DNA of 64,000 bases, taken from the NCBI GenBank assembly GCA_032207245.1, contig CM063503.1, positions 103,118,584 to 103,182,583 on the forward strand, read 5' to 3'. This document shows, piece by piece, positions 23,255-53,546 of the stretch. The notes under the pieces were generated by a model that ran no database searches, was not told the DNA's origin, and was given only the letters and a program-made list of their open reading frames with translations. Source of the stretch: Pardosa pseudoannulata. Taxonomy: Eukaryota > Arthropoda > Arachnida > Araneae > Lycosidae. Position numbers and translations under genes: made by a program. Positions within the stretch are counted from its first letter, which is position 1; every line of letters begins with the position of its first letter.

Positions 23255-25785
23255 ATACTCCTTTTTGTTTTCCAATTTTTTTTTTACTTTAAAAATGTTT
23301 CTTCTCAATGAAAAGAGAAAATGGACAATTAGGTTGAAAGCTTAAAGTTAACAGTATTGCCATTCATACTAAATAAACCGGGAGTAACTACTTAACTCTT
23401 TCACTTATATGAGCCTCCTAATTAAGGTAATAAAAATAGCTTAAAATATTTTTCAATAAATTTTATCTTCAGTAACATGTGTTTTAAATATGGTTTAGTT
23501 TTTGATAAGTCTTTAGCAGAAGATGGAAAAGTTGATATCTCAGATTTGTTAAAGAAACATAACATCTTGTTGTATACAATCGTTTCCTTCTAAAAATATT
23601 TTTTTGAAATACCATTTACACAATGTAAAATTTTAATATAAGTATAAAATTTTCAAACTAAATGTAGTACCTATTTTGTATAATTTTTCTAGTAGTCTTA
23701 ATTATTTTTGTTTACATGCATTTCCATCCCTCCACTATCCATTCAAGCTTCTTATGAGGCTACATGAATTTTACTTAGTAGGATCTTACTTAAAATAATG
23801 TAAGATCTTAAAGTAATGTAAGACCATTACTTTTATTTTCAACGTAATTCAGAAAATGATTTTTTTTTAAATTCCTATATAATAAGGCAGTGAGAGTGTC
23901 AAAGTGATTTCTAAATGGCAAAGAACATGTATGAAGAAGGCAAAACCCTGAGATTGCAAACATTAATACAAATGATTATTCTTATTCCTTATTAGATTTC
24001 AGGTTATCCAGGACATAAAAATAAAATGTTCCTCCCCCATAAATATAAAAAAAATACAGCGTAGATAATCATTTTAGCAGAAATTCTGTTAATATTATGA
24101 GAAATACCAATTGTAAACTAAGAAGTAAAGGAAAATCTTCAGCATGGAATTGAACACATGCTTGGAAGGTTTGCAGTTTAGAGGTGAACCATTGACGTAC
24201 TTCATAGAACAATTAATTGTTCAAAGTAATACAATAACAACAGCTCGAATTGTGACATGGAGCCCATATATTTTGATGTTTTTAAAGTAAAGATATAGTT
24301 TATCAAGATACAAACCAAGAAACATGTGTTGAAATTTTTTTACGATTGGTTCAGTAATTTTTTGGTTATACTGAACAAATAATGTGTGTATATATATATT
24401 ACACTGCAGAATCAGCATCGATCTCTGATGGCATAAATTGTCTCCCAAAGTTTTGGTGGTCATCCCAAATTATCTGAAAGTTAAAGAAAGTAGCCAAATT
24501 TAGATTGCTGGGGCTAAGCTTAGCAAAAATAATGCAGTCAATAATAGTCTTTTAACACATCCTTTTATTGATGCTAAAACTTTGAAAAAAGATAGACCAG
24601 CTCTGATGCATACATTTACCAGCTAAGTAGGTTGGCAGAAATCTGATAGAAACTTGACTCCTTTAAGCAAGATGAATGTGCATATTCTCTGCAAATTAGT
24701 AAATTCAGCATTCCTGGGGTTCATTAATGGGTCAATATACCTACAAAATAAATAAATAATAATAGAATAAAATAAAATAAGATTACTGCAAGTTAAGATT
24801 TTACCAATTTGAATGGAAGAGATTGTGTTCTTGAAGTGAGGTTCTTTACTTCATAACAAAATAGAATTTAAATTGAGTAAAATAAGTGATGCCTTTAAGT
24901 TAAAATTTTATTATAACACACACACACACACATGTATATATATTGTGGAACAAACAAAATGCCTCTCTGTTAAAAAATTTACTTATATATATTTTTAAAA
25001 TTTTTCATAATTTCAAAATAAAACATTGCAACGAAAAAAAATTCCTCACATAATGTTGCATTATATGCTTAAGAAAAATTATTAACAGTTTTTAGTTAAT
25101 TAACTTGCATAATAACAAATCAGAAAAAAATATGTACATTAGCAATTCTGTAAATCTCATACCTTTTTAGAAAATATTCAATAATAAAATAAAACTTTCT
25201 TTTTAAAAATAATATAATAAACATAACTTAGTATTCTGTTGTGTTTTAATGCCTCAAATAAAAACTAATTTTAAAAAATCATTCAGTAAAACTGGGCAAT
25301 TCCACTTATTTAATTACAGATTTAATATATTAACAGCGTAATATTATACAATGTTTTAATATAATTTTCAGAAATTTCATTGTGTCAAACATTATATATT
25401 ATAAATTCTAGCAAAGTTGTAAGCTTCAAATTTCAATTCTTTATGAGATAAATTTACTATGTGATTGAGATCTGGAATATTTCCATGATAATGAAGCAAT
25501 CCCAAGATATTCTTAATAAGATTTAACCTGAATTGAAAATATTAATTATTATTTACAGATTTAGAGCTGCTTATGAGCATAGGTATGTAAATTTAACAAT
25601 GGAAATCAAAATAAACTTACAGATACTGTATCACAAAGCTTATTGACATCTTGAAATACCACTTGGGGAAAAGTTTGAAGAACTTCCAAAATTGTAGGAT
25701 ACGCAACACTCTTTAACTCTAGATTGCTTATTGGAGTCATTTTGGCTACTGACGACTCCCTTGTGAAATAGATATGTAAGTACAT

Positions 25786-25818
25786 ATAATATATATATAT
25801 ATATACATCTATACACAG

Positions 25819-25851
<33 letters not shown>

Positions 25852-25857
25852 CATACA
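25786..25857. repeat. (TA)n(CA)n(TA)n compound microsatellite
   Basis: TA, then CA, then TA dinucleotide runs. Confidence 0.9.
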
Positions 25858-26499
25858 GAGATTTTAGATATAAGTATGTTTAGTTAAGTATCAATATATA
25901 TGTGTAGGTGTATGTATATATACATATACAGGATAGCATTCTTTGCAGTATCAAGATTCTAGGCATTCTAATGTTAATAAAATCAGTGTACTTTATAAGT
26001 TAATTGATCCCCTTGAGCACAGTTTAAAATCTAATGTAGACACGACAACTTCTTTCTATGCCCATTAAATAAATTATATATATTATTTTCTATGATGCAT
26101 CAGATTTATCATTTGCATATTCTCTTCAAGGTCTTTCATTTTCAAGGTAGTGGTATTTAAGAAAAGCTCTGTCCGTGTACTCACATCTGTCAGTGACCCA
26201 CAGCGTTCCTTTCCCCTATATTAAAATTTTTAGTTATATAGGTATTTTGTTCTAAACTGATTTTGCAATTACAATAACACCTTAACTCTGAACCAAGAAG
26301 TAATAAACAGTAAAATTCCTACATTATTCTTTGAAAATATTTCTAGTCTTGTTTTCTAAAAATGAGCTTAAAAAGCATTATTCAACTATATATTAATGGT
26401 GCAACATATATGTGTTGCATTAAAGACCAATAGCATTAATACATGTTATGTTCAGATTTTTTTGTTATATACGGTACAAATTGCACTCAAAATTGGAAG

Positions 26500-26850
26500 T
26501 CCGCAACTAGATCTTAGACTATTCCTAAATAAAAAATTTCAACATTCTGCATCTGTTTTCCAGCTATTCTTACAGTATTAACTATATTGAAATTTTTCCT
26601 TACTTAGAATTTTTGATAACAATTTAAAGAGGAGATACACAACTAGATGTTATAACATTCCTAAATAGAAAATGCAATCCTCCTACAGTAAATTGTTTTT
26701 GAGTTATGTGAGATACATAGGTACAGGCATGAAGATGTCGCAACAAAAGTAGTCCAAGCAAATATGTAAAGGTTCAAAATTAAAGTTTCCTTGAATGTAT
26801 GTACAGATGTAGCACAGGAACTTCTCAAAATTCTTTCAGGCATGTTGAAA
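26500..26850 (+). repeat. Dispersed repeat, two adjacent copies
   Basis: CGCAACTAGATCTTAGAC (26502 on) and CACAACTAGATGTTATAAC (26638 on) begin similar 70-base segments. The second runs on through GAGTTATGTGAGATACAT to TTCAAAATTAAAGTTTCCTT. The same order reappears at 45850-46000. Confidence 0.65.
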
Positions 26851-29800
26851 ATAAGTATTTCTTTTGAAATCTAAACACTAAAACATTTTGCAAATACAAT
26901 ACTTTTTATACTTTATACATAAAAGTAAAATTTAAAAATGTGGATAAAAATCATTTTAATGTAATGATTTGATGGAAATAATCTCTATAAAGTTCCTGTA
27001 AATATATTGTATGAATCAAGTGAACAGTCATAACAGTTCTTTAGTAGGCCAAGTATGTCTCACGTGTAAAATAACTTTAAATTTTTAATATGCTCTAATT
27101 AATATCCATGAATTTACAAGGAAGTGGGTTTTTAAAAACTTTTACAATTGGTTTAATAATGTATAAAATATATACATTATTAGAACAACATCGGAAACAA
27201 TTCTTTCACTTCCATTCAATCTATTACGCAGGGTGGAAAGGGAATATATATGTTCTGAGAAATAACACAAAGAACACAAGTATATATAAAAAATTTAATA
27301 ATATTACATGATCTGTACATGTTATTAATGCACAGAAACTAACTGTGCAAAGAATCTCTTTTAATCATAGTACATTTCAGAATACATACGATTATTAACT
27401 TAAATCATGAATATATAGATTCGACATTCACACTGCAGATTAAATCAATTAGTACTTTTACACTCATAAATAAGTGCATAATAAAAATTTAAAAGTACAA
27501 TATATAACCCTACATATCTTTTTATGATTATATCAAGGATAATACGCACTATGCAAGTGCATGAAATTATTTTGATTTAAGTAGATTGCTTCACGCTCAT
27601 ATTAAAATATATAATTTTTAATCTATTGCACAAAGAATAGATTTTTATAAATACACATAAATAAACTTAGAAAAAAGTACTAGAAAAAGAAGAATTTTTT
27701 CAAGTGGTTCTAGTAGATAAGAAAATACTCTTGTTTTATATTAAGAATACCAGTCATTACAGATGAACATGAAGTATGGAAGAAAAAGAGGAATTTATGA
27801 GTCTATGGTGAAGTGGATTCAACATAAATGGTTGAATCAATTTTGAGAAATATGGACCAGTTAGAGCTCACAAAACATGACAAAAAAGTAAGCTCAAGCT
27901 AAAAAAATATTAAAAAAGTATTAAAGAATTTTGATTTAATAATATATACAGAGTACAGCTCATACATATTTATAAAAAAGAATTAAAAGAAAGTTATGCA
28001 AAATAAATGCAATAAAAAAAAGACGAAAATGCTGATCAACATTAAATATTTGGTCCACAGAAAGGAAAGAATAGAACACATAAATATATTTTCAGATAAT
28101 GCATACTGCAATATTTTGGTGAAGCAAAACCTTATTCACAACTATAAGTATATTGTTTCTGAAATATAAGCTTTCTGCAAAAGTGAAGTATAATAATTAA
28201 AAACAAATATTAAGATGAAGTTTAAATATACTGAAATAGTTATTTCAAACATAAAGCTGTGATAAATGTAAAAAATAAATTTATCTGTAATAAAATCTTG
28301 GAAGTGATATCATAAATATCAAATATAAAACAACTAAGCTTACAGAAATAACAGAAATTGTTCAAAGGGCAAAAATATTTGCACAATCTGATAAAATCTA
28401 TGTTTAGGATATTTTGTTTGAGATCTTTTCAGTATAAGCATTTATAGAAATCTAGAATTCTTGTAAAACAGTATCTTGGTTAGCTCAAACAAAAAATAAG
28501 TCTTACACCCTATAATCTCAAACCAACAAATAACTTTGCTGTGGGCAAATAAGGAGAAAATTGGTCCAATGTAATTCTTAATCCTTATTAAATGAATAAA
28601 TTCAAACTATAACAAATTAAAATTTTTATAATAGTGATTGCTAAGAAAACTTTAAAAATATCTAGCAGACATTTATTTACAATATAGCATTTATATCTTT
28701 CACCTCTATATAAAGTTCTCAATCTACTAATTTCACAATAAATAAAGAGGTAGATAAAATAAATTATACCATGAATTTAGTATATGTACAAGACAAAATA
28801 TAACTATTCTGATAAATACAAATTTGTCCACTATAAACCAATCGTAAAAATGTAATTAAATAACTACAGGAATGTTAAACACTACAATATATAGTAATCA
28901 TAAAAATATATTAACACTTTAACATGAAGTGGAACTTTTAATTAAGAACTGTAAGGATGATTAACAAACACCTGCTATATAACAATTAAACAATAAATTT
29001 GTCATAAATGAAGCTGCATTTGATTAGTGAACACAAGATATAAAATCATGCCAAAATGAATGGTATATTCCAATCAGCTTTATTTCTCTTGCCACTGTAT
29101 TGGGTAATTATATTCATATGAAATTATGCATTGGTGTTACATGAAATTGAATAAATTAAACTAAAGTTAAAATGCATATACTTATGCATATTAGTCAGAA
29201 AAAAATAGCCTTAATGTGTTAAAATTTTAATTTCATCCAATCAAATCTAACTTATATAAATCCTACTGTAAAATCTACTTTACAATACAAAATTTTACAA
29301 AACTAGTCAATATACTTTGAAATCTAAGGATTATTTATAAGAATACATTGATAAAATAATTATTATTTTAACCATATTTAAGTCTGTTAAGCAAACAGAT
29401 GCTTACACAGTTTGAATTTCAATTTATAACTAATTTTATGTTTTATAGAAAGATAAAAGGCTTTCAATGATGATGCTACACTTTCCCAAAGGAATAAGTC
29501 TCAAACTCCGAATACACTTTTAAACTATTAAATTTAACTTGTCAGCATTCAGAAAGTATAAATTAATTTCTTTTAAGCGGAAGACATTAGATATAAATTC
29601 AAATAACACCTGGTGTAATAAGCTAATTCTAGTTAACAGATTTCTTCATCAGGTGAAAGCCTTACAGTGCATGTAAATTACAAATTCAGTAATGGACAAT
29701 CCCAATACGTATGTTAAGATTTCTATTACTTAGATAACTTTTATGGCATAATGTTAAAACAAACATGAAATCCCAAAAGTATATGTTTTATGCTACTCAG

Positions 29801-32131
29801 ATATTGCACTAATGTTAGAGCAAATTATAACAGTATAGACTCAAAGCATAGCATAGATTTTCTTTTACCAGAGGCAGATGTTACATTTTTACTTCCCCTC
29901 CAAATAAAGGATATTATAGATTAAAAAAAATTTCTGGAATAGAAAACTATTAAACTGAAAGGAAATTTTTATCTGCCAAAGTTTAAAATTTTTACAAATT
30001 AGAAAAAAAATTTAATTCAAATGCATATTTTGACATCTAATAATATATTATTTAAAACCAGTATGACTTAGAAAATCTTTTGTTAGTAAAAATTTAATAA
30101 ATACTATTCATAAATTACTGATTGGTGCAATATGGTAAACATCAGTTTCACCGAAGAAATCATTAATAGAACCAACTTTCAAATTAAAAAAAAAAAATTA
30201 ATAAAAGTAAGTCTCCTAAATATTAATTCAGCAATAGGAATTTGGCCATATCTATCAAGTGCTATCCAATGTGAACCATTTGCACCCTCTATGCCATGTT
30301 AGTGTATATACTTATGGGGCAATTAATAAAACAACACAGAATTAGTTTTGCCTATGTATAAGATTCAGAAAATGAATACAGTTAAAAGAAAATAAACTCT
30401 TTTAAATGAGCAAGTGAATTTTTGCTTCACCAAGTCCATATTTTTAAGATGTATCAAATGCTAATATAAGTACTACTGAGTAGATAATGAAGTACAGGAA
30501 AGATACTTGCATATTAAATCTTTACAATAACCACAAAATATCAATTCTAAAAATATACATTACAATACATAATATAACACAATAATTTAGCAACACAACA
30601 CAACACATACTCAAAACATACATACTCAGGAGAGTGTAGAAAAAAATTTACAAGTTCTAATTAACTGTAACAGTAATAACACTCATACAAAAAATGAGGT
30701 TCTAAAACATTAAATACACTTATTGCATCCATATCAATCTTTAACAATTTAACTGCAAATATTATGAAAGATGATGTATAAATTAGTTTTTAGCATGCTG
30801 CTTTTTTCTTTCTGTACTGCTCACTAAACTCTTCTGTAAGAGAAATACCACAAAACAGAATTTGCAGATTACTGTCCACTTTCTTTACACAATACCACAT
30901 AAAACATTTTTTTTCATTTGGAATATTAAAAGTAAAATGAAAGCAAAAATAAATTTTAAAAAGTGATCATTATAAAGGTTGTTAAATTATACTAACAAGA
31001 AACATGACAGTATGTCTAATTTTAACAGAGTAATGGCCAAGAGGATATTAACAGAAGGGGCCAAAATACAACATATAGCATAAAATGCTATTTTGAAATC
31101 TAGAATCTAAAGTAGTTTTGAGTTCTTTGTGAGACACAGTGGCACATGAGCAAAGAGTTTAGATAAGTTCATATGTACAAGATGTCATATTGTGTTTATA
31201 ATACCTGTCATTAGAATCTGTTAGTAAAATACCAACATATGTAAATATAAAGGGAAAACATTTGAATTTTTTAATTTTACTTTTGTATTATAAATATACA
31301 TTGTTAAGGGATCAGAGTCTCTGTAGTAATAATTAATCAAATGGAAAATCTGAAAATACTATCATGAGGTACCTTAAAATTGCTAAATTATATTTCTTAA
31401 TGAATAGTAAAATTGGCTTCTCATCTGAATTTACATAAAAGATAAAATAAAGTTAATTTTTAAAAACTTTTTAATCTAAATGTCATTTGAGAGTTTTTAT
31501 ACTTCCAGTTACATTTTAACAAATCTATTATTTTAAAGCTTAGAAATAAAAATGACATAAAAATTGAAATATTAAAATATATATTCATTTGTATCAATGA
31601 AATATTGGTTAAATATGTTGGCAGTGTCTTAGGAAAGTATATGAAAATTCATATATTTAAAAAACTTACATTAAAAACAAAATTTGAGATACACTATATA
31701 AGAAACAAAGTTAACATTGGAGATTTTAAAAAATTAAAAGAGATAGTATCATAGATCATTATAGGTAACTAGATCTTAAGTACAATTTCTAGCATAACAA
31801 ATTAGTATCTTTTTTGTGCGACAGACACTTATTCAGTGATTAGTATTTCAATTTTTTATCAAATGGTATTTATAGTATTAAATAAGAAGCAACTACATAC
31901 AACCAGTTTTAAAATTCTTAAGGCGATCTCAGGTTTGAGTACTTGAAAATGTAGCTACAAATGTAACTTGTGGCTTAAAAATTTGATATTTTGAGGCTGG
32001 AAGTTCCTATAAATAGCAGGTACTAAAGCACACACTTCTACAAGCTATTGCTATGTGTGTTGGTAGGTTATATATATTATAAACTCTTTTGGTTGTAAAA
32101 AAACTAGTAATTACACACACTCTATAACACT

Positions 32132-48631
<16,500 letters not shown>

Positions 48632-48660
48632 CCTGCTTTACGCAGCAGGTATAGTCACAT
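48632..48660 (-). promoter_or_regulatory. 5' leader elements next to the USP6NL start
   Basis: Directly before the ATG, CCTGCT and AGCAGG (48632-48649 on +) can pair as a 6-bp stem with a 6-base loop. A little upstream (48655-48660) the - strand reads ATGTGA, a start codon followed at once by a stop. Both matter only if this stretch is in the mature 5' UTR, which is inferred from the downstream donor. Confidence 0.4.
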
Positions 48661-49149
48661 TTTCACTTCATTTTTAGCATAAGGAATCATCAACCAGCAT
48701 CCATTTGGCATGTAAATTACCTAAATAAAGTGAAATTACAATATAAAAATTGACAAATAGGCTAAAAATAATAATTAAAAGCAAATATTTTTTTTAAATG
48801 GGTAAATACGTACTAAATGGTAACTCAAAATAATTACAGTCTGTTAAAGCTATTCCATAGTCAAAAAAGGATAAACAAGAATTAAAAAATGGGTAACCTA
48901 CGAATTTAAAATAGAAAGTCACTAGCAATGAAATTCAAACTCATAATTCTCAAACTTCCCTAATAAATCCAATAATAATTTTGTTTCCTCGCATAAGTTC
49001 CACATAAGTAATCATAGCAAGTAATGTAATTTAAGGAATAAAATAATTTAAATAGATGTTGCGTATGACAGAATATAATGGTGGTATGGGAGCGCTACTG
49101 TCAATACGTTGCTGAACAAAAGTCAATTCAACGAAAACTTTCTATTTAA

Positions 49150-49350
49150 CCCTTTACTTGTCGTGTACATCAAATATGATATACACATATGATGCCTTAA
49201 ACACTAGTATATCACATGTGATACACCATGATCTATATTTTTCACACAAGCTTTTTTATATTTCATATCATTGTGTATCTCACGTCATAAAAAAAACATA
49301 TAAAGCATTGGAACTGTATATCATACGTGATGTACAGCACAGGCAAAGGG
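49150..49350. mobile_element. piggyBac-type MITE, 201 bp, TTAA TSD
   Basis: TTAA lies at 49146-49149 and 49351-49354. The element starts CCCTTTACTTGTCGTG and ends CACAGGCAAAGGG, and the first roughly 35 bases pair imperfectly with the last 35. TTAA duplication with CCCTTT ends is the piggyBac hallmark. No transposase is inside. Confidence 0.85.
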
Positions 49351-49473
49351 TTAAACTGATTTCAAAAGGCTGCAAGATCTATGCAATAATAGTACTCCAA
49401 CTCTCTGATTTTGGTTTCGAAAGCCAGCCTCTTTAGTTATTCGATTACTATCCAGCCGGCCATGCAGTGTCAT

Positions 49474-49660
49474 ATATAAATCAAGTTATTTTCTGAAACG
49501 TTTCATGAAACCTAATTAGAAATGTATTAAATTTTTTTTTAATTTAAAGCAACTGAAAACTCTTAATTTTGTATTACGCTGTAGATAATTGTTCACAAAA
49601 CTGGCAATTGTCCCAACATACGCAGTGTGAAAATAAAGATAGAGAACTTCGAAAATTGCT
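49474..49660 (+). repeat. Direct repeat, unit A
   Basis: It shares with 50647-50840 the ordered blocks ATATAAATCA, AACTGAAAAC, TTAATTTTG, ATTACGCTGTA, CCAACATA and AGAGAACTTC. I estimate similarity well above chance, at roughly three bases in four. Confidence 0.8.
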
Positions 49661-50646
49661 TCTATTTCAAATAGGAATGTATAAAAACAGAAGGATATGT
49701 TAATCAGTAATTAGCGCCACCCTAACCATAAGGCTAAATAAGCTATATCTGATGAGCTTCTTTTTCTAACGGCATTTTTCTTGACTCAAATCTAATGGGT
49801 GAAATAAAATATGTTTAAATAAAATTAGAACTATTTTGCTTCAACGGATAATGGCTAACCTCCTACCTTATCTAAACTTCTTCCGATTATATGTGGCGTG
49901 ACAGAAGGTGTATTTTTTAAGAGCAGGGGCGCCTTATTGTTGTCCACGTGAGACAAATATGTTAGGATGACAATGATGTCAATTGTAAGAAATTGTACAC
50001 AACCTAACTGATGTAGTGTGCCTGAAAATTAGACCGTTTTTATTGAATTATACGATTTTAATTTTTTCTTTAGACTTATTACTTAAGGGTTGTGAATAGC
50101 CTAACAATTAACAGTACACAGTGAAATTAAAGAACCCTGGCTCAATTCGCTGTCATTTCAATACAAGTCCACGGTGTGCATTGCAAATATGTAAATTACA
50201 GAAGCAAAGCCGTATGTCTCCTCGACAGCTGATTCATTTAGACAGAACTCCCCTTTTGAATAACTTGTAAACTGCAGAGTCTGCTAACGGATAAGAACCA
50301 AGATAACTCTGGTGGCTTTGTCGGGTTCCGAAATAAGGTACTTCATGAACCCCTAAAAAAAGGGGGACGGGGATTACAATAAAATGAAGCAAGCCTCAGG
50401 AAAGTAATGACTTATAACTCATACATCAGGTAAAGCCCGTAAATCATTACAATAATGACTTCATTTGTAGTCAAATAATGTATACTGATTGTTTGTATAT
50501 TTGTTTATGACAATCTTTAATTGCTCCTTATTTCCAACACAACTTCAACAATAGTGAATATACAATTGTAAATGTAATTCGAAAAAGCCATTTATAAGAT
50601 AGTTGTGGCTTATAAGAGACTTGCCTAAAAAATTTACACGAGTCTT

Positions 50647-50840
50647 ATATAAATCATTGTTATTTCCTTGGAACTTTCGATGAAATCTTATTATAAAGGA
50701 ATTAAAATATATTTTTTAAATTGAAAACAACTGAAAACCCTTAATTTTGCATTACGCTGTACGTAACTGTCGTACAAAGTTGGCAATTTCGCCAACATAA
50801 GCAGTATGTAAACTAAATAAATTAGAGAACTTCCAAAAAT
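50647..50840 (+). repeat. Direct repeat, unit B
   Basis: Counterpart of 49474-49660, same orientation, start offset 1173 bases. Confidence 0.8.
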
Positions 50841-53149
50841 GTCAACAGTTTCAGCATTTAGAACTACATTTTTTAAACTCACTATGAGTAATAATGATTT
50901 ACTAAATCGATATTTATGTACGATCAAAAGCGCATAATTCTTTGTTCTATAAATCTTACAAAAAATCAGAAAAACTATACAAATAATTTACATTCGGAAG
51001 GATTCTTTCTTAAAATCGACCAATTTTTGTGACAAATTTACATTGTAAATCAGACTCTTTCTTTCGTTTAATGATTAATACGTGAATAGTTTTTGGGAGT
51101 ATTAGAAGATGAAATGTTAAGTATTCTATCATCTTATTTAGGGATACGAATATAAGCCTAAATTGTTGATTAATGACAAATTATTTGATACAAATGTTTG
51201 ATAAAATCACCTCTGATTCGTGTATTATGCAGCGACTATACCCTCTGTTTGCATACCAAGAGTTGAAAATTATATATCTAATCGGAGATCTTAAAAAAGA
51301 TCAAAGGCAGGATTTACACAATAAACTTTGAGAAAAATTTATTTGTATATATTTTATTATATTTATCCTCCTATAAATATCAAGATATTCAACATGTGTA
51401 ATGTAAATAGCAAATGAAAAAGTTTCTTTTCGATGATAATAAAAATTCACATTTCAGATGGCATTGTTATCAGCCATTAACAAAAAGTGATTCATAAATT
51501 GTATAACTTTTTCTAACTGAAAAATTCCTGAAAAATATTATTTAAAGAGCAGTTATTAAAAAGCAGCTGAAAAAATGCATTTAATGACTTTAGTCTTTAA
51601 ATTTGTTTAGATTTGTGAATTTGTTGTAATAACCTGACTTTGTGATTGAAAGAAATAACACTTATATTACTAAATCCTTCAAAGTTTAGCGAAAATACTG
51701 ACTAAAAAGTAAATGAGCTTAAATAATTCATTAATAATCTCTTGAAGACAGTTATAATCTCTTAAAAACGGAATAAATAAATTGTACCGCTTCTAAATAA
51801 AAATTATGTAAGCTGTTTTAAAATTTATATACACTTAATTTAAAAGGGAATAACAAATGTCAGCGCGAATTACAGTTAAGTAATAATCTTTTGCACTGAT
51901 GATAGTAGATAAAAAATATATCCTTTAAAAATTAAATGACAGATTTAATACCCCTATCATAAGTATATTTAACAGGTCTTAACAGAAGGCACGCTTCATA
52001 TCTGATATGACGCTGCAAATTAGTGATGAAATAAATAATGTCAAAATGACGAGAGACAGCTGGAGTCTGAAAATTTAAACGAAATTGGAGAGAATTGCTA
52101 GGAGAGAGCGTGCAACAGATGATATTTCATTTAACCGATTAAAACTGTGCTGAATAGGGATTTTTTTTTTAATTTATGGGTTAGAATTAAAATAGAATTG
52201 AATGAAATCGCACGAGGAATCTGGCATTTTAAACATTCTTCTGAAATAATATTTTGTTCCGATGTAAAAGGAAATTTCTGTTTGGTGATGACTTCACAAA
52301 ATGGAAACAATTACTATATCATATGAAATGAAGAAATTAAGAAGAGAGTGAGAACTAAGATCTCAGCTTTTATAATTTCTTAACACAAAGTTATTTGGCT
52401 ACAAAAAGGTTCGTTATTATAAAAGTATGATTAAACTTCTAGATCACATGCATACAAATAATAAAAATTTAAATAATTTAGTAATAAACAAAAATGTATA
52501 AATATTTAGTAATAAATAGTAAAAATGTTAAAGCAATGCATAATTTAAATATGTAATAGAGGAAAAATCTACATCTAAGATAAAGTAGAAAAAAGTATCT
52601 AATAAAATTTAAAAAAAAATTTTCTTTTAGATTGTATTTTCTTAATAATCGAAACACAATTAACTAAAGAGTTACCTTTGCAATAGAAAGGTATTTTTTT
52701 TTTTTTAAGAAATCGTTAAATAAAAATATTTTTTTCTCTAGCTTTAGAAGTGAAAGAACACACGGTCGACAAACAATTGAAGATGAATGCATCCCACAAA
52801 AGTCGCAGATTAATAACAGGTAACAGAATAATTTTTGTAGAAAAAAAAATTGAGATCAGTAACATAGGTCTAGGTAAGATTTAGCATGTATGTAAAGATA
52901 TTCAACTTGATTTAATTTCAACACAAAACTTCAAAGGAAAGGAAAATATAATAACCAGTCAAACTATGTACAGGTAGAAATAATATATCCACAAAATTTT
53001 TATTTTAAATACCTCGTCGATGACATGGCCATTTTTTGCTTTTATTGAAAATCGTGCAACGTTTCTCACAGACATATTTAATTAGCAGATGTTCGCGAAT
53101 CAGCTTTCAAAGAATAATTTGTTCTTAAGATTTAACTTTATTGAACACT

Positions 53150-53150
<1 letters not shown>
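50841..53150. other. AT-rich flank, nothing recognised
   Basis: No frame of interest, no clear repeat, no RNA gene. Confidence 0.5.
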
Positions 53151-53151
<1 letters not shown>

Positions 53152-53212
<61 letters not shown>

Positions 53213-53286
53213 CATATATATATATATACATACATATATATACATATATATATACATATACATATATATATACATATATATATGTA

Positions 53287-53335
<49 letters not shown>

Positions 53336-53336
53336 A

Positions 53337-53421
<85 letters not shown>

Positions 53422-53450
53422 GTATGTATATATATATATGTATATATATG

Positions 53451-53543
<93 letters not shown>
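53152..53543. repeat. 390-bp (TA)n array with TACA then TATG interruptions
   Basis: TA dinucleotides with TACATA interruptions up to about 53280 and TATGTA interruptions after it, so the two halves are complementary. Confidence 0.95.

Positions 53544-53546
<3 letters not shown>

Larger units (their letters stand above)
23129..32131. other. 9-kb AT-rich interval between convergent genes
   Basis: No coding frame longer than about 80 codons or with a recognisable product lies here. It must contain both 3' UTRs. Landmarks are (CA)n at 24916-24932, a compound microsatellite at 25786-25857, and a dispersed repeat at 26500-26850. The stretch from 26.9 to 32.1 kb is uniform AT-rich sequence, compatible with a very long USP6NL 3' UTR, but nothing proves that. 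Confidence 0.6.

Noticed and set aside
24100..24700. Possible mariner-like relic on - ending in an A/T-rich tail
   Set aside because: No conserved catalytic motif could be found in any frame.
49158..49436. 92-codon frame on +
   Set aside because: It is read through the piggyBac-type MITE and has no protein features.
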